From contig DLGZ01000029.1 in NCBI GenBank assembly GCA_002482965.1, positions 37,760 through 82,071 on the forward strand: a stretch of DNA of 44,312 nucleotides, given 5' to 3'. Positions 41,201 to 44,312 of the stretch are shown here, in pieces (the stretch's first letter is position 1; every line of letters starts with the position of its first letter). The notes under the pieces are model-generated. The model saw nothing but the letters and a program-made list of their open reading frames with translations, made no database searches and had not been told where the DNA came from. The position numbers were made by a program, and so were the translations under genes. The stretch is from Verrucomicrobiaceae bacterium UBA7681. GTDB taxonomy: Bacteria > Verrucomicrobiota > Verrucomicrobiia > Verrucomicrobiales > Verrucomicrobiaceae.

Positions 41201-42378
41201 GCGCGACTGCCGTGGCCAACATGGTCGATGACGGCACGGGCAATGGCACTTTCAAAATTGGCAGCATCACCATCACCAGTCCGGGCACCGGCTACACGGG
41301 TACGCCCACGGTCACACTGACCGGTGGTGGCGGTACGGGTGCCGTGCTGGGCACTGCGGTGCTGGTGGCCAATGCGTCGGGTGGCGTCACAAAAACCGGC
41401 GCAGGCACCCTCACACTGAGTGGCACCAACACCTATACCGGTGCCACGGTCGTCAATGCAGGAGGAACGCTCGTCGCCGGTGGCACCAGCGCGTTTGGCC
41501 TCAACTCTGCAACAACAGTCGATGGCACACTGCGAATGTCGGGCAAAAACAACTCGCTGGGTTCGCTCGCAGGCTCCAGCACCGGCATCGTGGAGAACGC
41601 CAGTTCCACCTCCTCCACGCTCACGGTGGGCGGTGACAATACATCTCAGAACTTCAGTGGCATCATCCGGGATGGATCTGGAGCCGGTGTGCTCAATTTC
41701 GTCAAGGTCGGCTCGGGCACGCAGGCCATTTCGGGTAACAACACCTACACCGGGACAACGACCATCAGCCAAGGGGCGCTGCAGATTGGAGCGTCGGGTC
41801 TCGGCTCCACCTCCGCCAGCAGCAGCGTTTCAGTGAATGGAGTGACTGCCACACTGGCGGGCAGTGGCACCGTAAGTGGTGCCGTCACCGTGACCACGGG
41901 TTTCATTCAACCGGGCGATACCGGTGGCACCTCAGTGGGCATGCTGAGTATTGGCAGTCTGAACCTGACCAGCGGCGGGACTGCGGTCTTCCAGATCGAA
42001 GGTATTTCTAACAATGACCGGATCTTTGTCATCAATTCTGGGGGGCTCACACTGAATGGCAAAGTGAGTGTCACCACATCGCTCACCGGGCTCGAGTTCA
42101 GCACAGCCTTTGCGGCTGGCAATAAATACGACCTGCTGGATTGGAATGGGCTGCTCAACGGCACCTTTGATGCCGGCACCTTGGTGCGCAATGGCAGCCA
42201 GGATAACGGCCTTCAATTTGACCTGCCTGACCTCAGCTCGCTGTCCCTGTATTGGGACGTGAGCAGCTTCCTGACAGACGGCAGCATCACCGTGGTGGTG
42301 CCGGAACCCAGCCGCGCCCTGCTGTTGCTGATGGCCTCGGCTGCACTGCTTGGCCGTCGTCGTCGTCGGCTGGTTTAA
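35299..42378 (+). CDS. giant PEP-CTERM beta-strand-repeat surface protein
   Basis: This exported protein of 2359 residues uses ATG 35299; ATG 35353 (MLASWRFALQIGVMGAL) would give 2341 and place the signal peptide at the very N-terminus. The body is Gly/Thr/Ser/Asn-rich with many autotransporter-associated beta-strand repeats (GGLTKTG.G.L.L.GANTYTG.T.V..G.L). It is predicted to form a very long beta-helix or filament. It ends in a PEP-CTERM signal (VVVPEPSR, hydrophobic helix, GRRRRRLV). Residues about 230-660 and 780-1220 are a tandem duplication. Later parts hold a GYVGAPYVAISG..GSGATA-type module near 1960. Such proteins are candidates for adhesion or for matrix and cell-stalk surface structures. 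No exosortase lies in the window. It converges with the gene at 42386 within 7 bp. Confidence 0.85.
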   Translation: MHRITSSQSLTSRVVQSHMLASWRFALQIGVMGALLALFIPASLQASIWNQPTGGDFNTPGNWDTNAVPGAGDTALFNIAMSGNITLSANAAPGSISFDTNATSFSLGALAGSTITAANGGAISILSTLAAAGQTFTINAPLILTPDSTTTPGTFTIQNDGTSASTVLVVAGGISSSATSGAETLTLSGSNTGANLISGAIVNGGASSLILTKSGAGTWTLSGANTYTGGSNIAAGKLVLSGGNNRLLSTGTLNFTGSSGTLDVGSTSQTLGGLTFLATGINSNVITGAGGTLSITSGNIQIGSGNTDASAAALTVDMSGLGTFNYTRTTGVFNVGGTTDTATVVTGGGTLTMAAINTITAASFNVGFYTTGLGSLNSGTVHLGQTNTINASTILVGNQKTTALLDFQNLTAPTLKIRGTGGTDTDRAAITVGTENSGITDTVATFDLTTGGTVSSTLDAMVSTLMIGQNLRNTNSAGKSSTGTFIMGLGTLNATTIIIGQQDSTVSVTASGAATGTLSLNGGTITTTTLILADKKSSVAAAAQTITSNFNLYSGTLNATTIQRGGVGTGAGANSATINFNWVDGTIGNVAGADMTVNGNTALNGLTGGLNIVLNNTGNTSGTHTWNVSGTQTATLQNTVTLSGAGGLTKTGTGMLILAGANSYAGPTLVTSGTVQFGLEASLYGGNTASWTDTNLVVSSGATAAFNVGGVGEFTAADINKLKALGTATTGFMKGSFLGLDTTNAGGTFTIGSVIANSNGGSNFLGLVKLGTGTLMLTAANTYTGGTTIAAGTLALSGGNNRLLSTGTLNFTGSSGTLDVGSTSQTLGGLTFPTVGTGSHVITGAGGTLTVNSGSIQIGGGNAIASGSETLDMSGLGTFNYINASGNFSVGGQANNNSGAITGNGVLSLAVTNTITAATFKINPFSTGLSSPNSGAVHLGQTNTINASTILIGEQKTIALLDFQSGLINPTLKIRGTGGTDADRATVTVGYNGSGVLTSDSTVDLTTGVTGGSTLDAKISTLLIGQAVRDGSAGKAVTGTFLMGLGTMDVTTIILGQQNAVTAGNSSQATATLSLSGGTINVTTFTLADKLSGVAPQTITSNFNLYSGTLNATTIQRGTAGTGTGADTAIINFNWVDGTIGNVAGADMTVNGNTALNGMTGGLNIVLNNTGNISGTHTWNVSGTLLGTVQTATIQSTAILSGAGGLTKTGLGTLVFTSANTYTGLTTVTAGELHLNTTGGQAIAGNLTVSGGIAKLLQGNQINAAKNLVVSGGIFALQGFNQTLANVQVSGGTITSSGGVLTSTSAYDMQSGVVSAILAGSAGLSKTTGGTAFLSGVNIYSGGTSVTGGTLIGVSTSALGTNSGLSIGSGATFAYRPTTAGSLSIGSGVLTLAGGSTIGTALGGTLSQSVITSSAAASASGSVGVALYFIPVATLTTGTNNLITVASGLTSGGATYTLTHLYNATNFTVSNLVATDTTMSINVASATALTTAYWKGGLSAGSNVWALSDGTASNWVTNANGSGPTPLVPGVGAAVTFSATGAANQGAMVLGASMTIKSLTVSDTNAVTLNADGNTLTIATGITVNSGAGAVTLNVPVTLGANQTWTNNSSNLLTIGGAVSLGAFNLTSAGSGNTSISGAISGTGNVTKNGAGTLNLSGASTTTGTLTINAGSVNLSGSYTGAVTMANTSTVFNLLAGGSLYGTNVGFSVGSGSGSVGVFNQSGGDILFNNNFNLGLGGNSTSGSYGFYNLSGGTVADTGGGNVRFRMGGGASYSTGVFYQSGGAVNILFGNGLEVGANASNNLSNATGVAYLTGGTFTALSNRIGYNGVSNNVNGIRGEQTVAGDAVITINGTTFLGLAADDVGILNLNGGVFATRQITKTNGTGIVNFNGGVLKAATSANGGSFFTGLTSANVFAGGLTVDSNGQTITIAQSLLAPSGNGVTTIAVTNGGTGYVGAPYVAISGTGSGATAVANMVDDGTGNGTFKIGSITITSPGTGYTGTPTVTLTGGGGTGAVLGTAVLVANASGGVTKTGAGTLTLSGTNTYTGATVVNAGGTLVAGGTSAFGLNSATTVDGTLRMSGKNNSLGSLAGSSTGIVENASSTSSTLTVGGDNTSQNFSGIIRDGSGAGVLNFVKVGSGTQAISGNNTYTGTTTISQGALQIGASGLGSTSASSSVSVNGVTATLAGSGTVSGAVTVTTGFIQPGDTGGTSVGMLSIGSLNLTSGGTAVFQIEGISNNDRIFVINSGGLTLNGKVSVTTSLTGLEFSTAFAAGNKYDLLDWNGLLNGTFDAGTLVRNGSQDNGLQFDLPDLSSLSLYWDVSSFLTDGSITVVVPEPSRALLLLMASAALLGRRRRRLV
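35975..38970 (+). repeat. ~1.66-kb tandem internal duplication
   Basis: The segment of about 35975-37290 recurs at about 37640-38970. Matching DNA is offset by 1668 bp at 36031/37699, 1659 bp at 37041/38700 and 1674 bp at 37225/38899, so only small indels separate the copies. Blocks such as AACCGGCTCCTGAGCAC and TGGGTGGATGGCACGATTGG are nearly unchanged. Confidence 0.88.
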
Positions 42379-42385
42379 ACGTTGA

Positions 42386-42967
42386 TCAGGGGAGATTGGG
42401 CACCTGCATTGGGTCATACTTCGCGTCTTTCGACACTTGGATGAGTGTCATGCGCACCTTGGTGGGGAAGAACTTTTCCGGATCGGGGCGTTTGTGAGCG
42501 TGGAGGTTGTGATCGTCTTTGAGGACGAGGTGCATTTCCTTGATGCCCTGATTCCAAAGGATGTCGTTGTTTTGCCAGAAGCTAGTCATGCCGAGGTCTT
42601 TCTCATGAACGCCGCTTGTTCTGTAAACGCCGGTGCCGATGCAGCCGTAGCCGTGGTTCTGGCCTTTGTTCGGAATGTAGCAGACGCTCCACGTCGTGGG
42701 CTGGTCACCAGTGGGCTTTTCGAGGACTTCGAGCCGCACATGCACGGTGCCATTGCGATAGTCCACAGGCGCGGTCCAGTCCTTCGGACGCACGGCGTTG
42801 AGCCTGTCACCCTTGACGTAGTAGTGCGACTGACTGGGCTTTGAATTGAGAGCGTCCGCCTGGGTGAAAGTGAAGGTGACATCGAATAGCACAAACTGGT
42901 CGGCGAGGGAGATCGTTGTGCAGAGGCTGAGCAGGAGGAGTGTGAGGAACAGAGTGCGGTGGTTCAT
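42386..42967 (-). CDS. secreted protein, unknown function
   Basis: This 193-residue protein starts at ATG 42967 with signal peptide MNHRTLFLTLLLLSLCTTISLA. The mature sequence has DQFVLFDVTFTFTQADALNSK, then HYYVKGDRLNA, VHVRLEVLEKPTGD and a Gly-rich GQNHGYGCIGTGVYRT segment. No catalytic motif is recognised; a beta-sandwich is likely. It is followed on the same strand by nothing in its operon, as the PEP-CTERM gene converges 7 bp away. The upstream neighbour (43060) is codirectional with a gap of about 92 bp. Confidence 0.7.
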   Translation of the reverse strand: MNHRTLFLTLLLLSLCTTISLADQFVLFDVTFTFTQADALNSKPSQSHYYVKGDRLNAVRPKDWTAPVDYRNGTVHVRLEVLEKPTGDQPTTWSVCYIPNKGQNHGYGCIGTGVYRTSGVHEKDLGMTSFWQNNDILWNQGIKEMHLVLKDDHNLHAHKRPDPEKFFPTKVRMTLIQVSKDAKYDPMQVPNLP

Positions 42968-43059
42968 GGGGAGAATTATAATGGCGGGCGGCTGAGAAAG
43001 CAAAACGGCGCAAGGTGTATGACCCTGCGCCGCGATGGAATTGACTTCCGAAAGTACGA

Positions 43060-43929
43060 TTACTTCGTTGTCGTCGGCGTGAAGTTTTTCACAAACTCCA
43101 GGCACTTGGTCACGTCTGGCAGGCTGGTTTCCCAGTCTTTTTCCCATTCGACATCCAGCGGGCCCATGAAGCCCTGTTCGGCGTAGAGGTTCAGCACGGC
43201 GGGGATATCCGACTGGCCGGTGCCCCAGACCATGTCCTTGGCTTCACGCACACCGAAGGCGTCGAGGTCTTTGACGTGGCTGTCGAAGATGCGGCCTTTG
43301 AGCAGTTTGATGGCATCGGTGGGTTTCACACCGGAGCGCACCCAGTGGCCGATGTCAGCACAAGAGCCCATGCGGGCATCGCGGTCTTTCACCAGGCTGA
43401 GCACATACTCGGGATCCCAGTACCGATAGCTGCGGTCGAGCGGCTTTTTCGGGTGATTGTGGATGCCCATCTTGATGTCGTATTCCTTCACCAGTTTTTC
43501 GATGAGGTCGAAAGCGTCGTCGGCCGGTTCGCTGACGACCACGCCGACTCCCATATCCTTGCAGAAGTCGAATATCTTGCGGCACTCCTCTTCGTTGTTC
43601 GGCAGACGCACCACCCCGTAACCCACGGGTGTGAGGTCCAATTCCTTGAGCTTGGACTTCACCGGTTCACGCTGCTCCGCCGTGGAGTTGTGGTCGAACT
43701 TGGATTTCGGATCGGCCTTGGAGACCAGGTGGCCGGGGAAAAATTCGACCGTTTTGCCACCGGCTGCGGCAATCTTTTCGAGCGCCGTCATCAAGTCGAA
43801 GGCCTTGAAGGTGTAGGCCTGGCAGCCGGCATAGAAGTAGCCGACCTTGGCGCTTTCTGGGAGTGTTTGACCAGCGACAGCCAGGGTGGCCGTGCCGAGA
43901 ATGAGAGAGAGAAGTGTCTGGCGAATCAT
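43060..43929 (-). CDS. Sec-exported sugar phosphate isomerase/epimerase-like protein
   Basis: This 289-residue protein has signal peptide MIRQTLLSLILGTATLAVAG. The TIM barrel of the AP-endonuclease-2-like superfamily shows GCQAYTFKAFDLMTALEKIAAAGGKTVEFFPG, VKSKLKELDLTPVGYG, VVVSEPADDAFD, KMGIHNHPKK, MGSCADIGHW, SHVKDLDAFG and GPLDVEWEKDW. The His, Asp, His and Glu positions expected for a metal site are present. Unlike the paralogues at 985 and 23925, export is Sec-type and not Tat-type. The substrate is unknown; family members act on keto-sugars or inositol derivatives. Confidence 0.86.
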   Translation of the reverse strand: MIRQTLLSLILGTATLAVAGQTLPESAKVGYFYAGCQAYTFKAFDLMTALEKIAAAGGKTVEFFPGHLVSKADPKSKFDHNSTAEQREPVKSKLKELDLTPVGYGVVRLPNNEEECRKIFDFCKDMGVGVVVSEPADDAFDLIEKLVKEYDIKMGIHNHPKKPLDRSYRYWDPEYVLSLVKDRDARMGSCADIGHWVRSGVKPTDAIKLLKGRIFDSHVKDLDAFGVREAKDMVWGTGQSDIPAVLNLYAEQGFMGPLDVEWEKDWETSLPDVTKCLEFVKNFTPTTTK

Positions 43930-44089
43930 GGAAGCGTTTGAACGGGCTGCGCGCGGACTTCTTGCAAGTATGGATGACGGAGGGGCCGTTCCAAAAATGG
44001 CCGCGAATCAAGCTCAGTGCGCCAAACATTCGGCATTCCATCCAAGGAGTTTACTTGCGTGAGGGCGCAGTGAGTTCATTTTCCCGCAT

Positions 44090-44312
44090 ATGAAGATTCT
44101 GAAGCCTGCTTGGATCATCGCCGTATTTGTCTTTGGTTTGTGCGTGGGAGTTTCATCGGCTGCGGATGTGAAGGGCGGCAAAGACCATCCGCTGCTCAAG
44201 CGCTACGAAGGCTCGACGCTGGTATCGTATGAACAGAAGAACTACGACTCGCTGAAGATGGCGCTGGAATGCATCGTGTTTGATTACAACGAAGCACCTG
44301 AACTCAAGGCGG
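44090..44312 (+). CDS. secreted protein, N-terminal fragment at window edge
   Basis: The plus-strand frame from ATG 44090 runs open to the end of the window, 74 residues. It starts with a signal peptide (KILKPAWIIAVFVFGLCVGVSSA). The next part, GGKDHPLLKRYEGSTLVSYEQ, resembles the start of a family of exported proteins that often continue into an OmpA-like domain, but too little is visible to decide. It is divergent from the isomerase gene at 43929 across 160 bp. Confidence 0.6.
   Translation, partial: MKILKPAWIIAVFVFGLCVGVSSAADVKGGKDHPLLKRYEGSTLVSYEQKNYDSLKMALECIVFDYNEAPELKA

Overview
The window looks like chromosome from a Gram-negative member of the Verrucomicrobiota, close in style to Prosthecobacter and other Verrucomicrobiaceae. 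This rests on the gene mix, not on a marker gene. There are two very large beta-strand-repeat proteins with PEP-CTERM tails, several Tat- or Sec-exported sugar-phosphate-isomerase-like TIM barrels, an SHD1-domain metallopeptidase, FG-GAP/VCBS and SGNH secreted proteins, and high-GC coding DNA. No rRNA, tRNA, CRISPR array, transposase or integrase was seen.

Layout. 1-7.5 kb: the 5' part of an M1 aminopeptidase (-), then a plus-strand run. It holds an exported TIM-barrel protein overlapping a TSUP (TauE/SafE) permease, an M29/NicX-fold metalloenzyme directly followed by a free-standing OvoA-type 4-mercaptohistidine methyltransferase, two small secreted proteins and an L,D-transpeptidase. 7.5-10.7 kb: a minus-strand pair, asparagine synthetase-type amidotransferase and GT4 glycosyltransferase, overlapping by 4 bp and probably used for a surface glycan. 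10.7-15.6 kb: a secreted SHD1-HExxH peptidase and carB. 15.6-17.2 kb: a compositionally distinct two-gene unit, a membrane protein overlapping a lipoprotein with a caspase-like His/Cys pair. 17.4-25 kb: a small conserved gene whose 3' end recurs twice downstream as remnants, a 1110-aa PEP-CTERM repeat protein, katG and another Tat-exported TIM barrel.

25-28.2 kb holds the most unusual locus. A JmjC/cupin-4 oxygenase (ribosomal-oxygenase type) is divergent from a 174-aa Lys/Ala-rich protein carrying four full copies and one partial copy of a KRP(L/I/V)(L/F)G..GGRL motif. The next gene carries the same motif four times ahead of a domain with an HExxE metal-site-like motif. A perfect 19-bp inverted repeat lies in the divergent promoter region. 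My reading, as inference only, is a multi-core substrate, its hydroxylase and a maturation or processing protein. A Lys/Ala-rich DNA-binding protein is the main alternative.

28.2-35 kb: pyrC, assorted secreted proteins, DUF3592, trmO, an APH-like kinase and an SGNH hydrolase. 35.3-42.4 kb: a ~2360-aa PEP-CTERM repeat protein with a ~1.67-kb internal tandem duplication. 42.4-44.3 kb: two minus-strand secreted proteins and the start of a third on the plus strand. carB and pyrC both serve UMP synthesis but sit 13 kb apart and are not in one operon.
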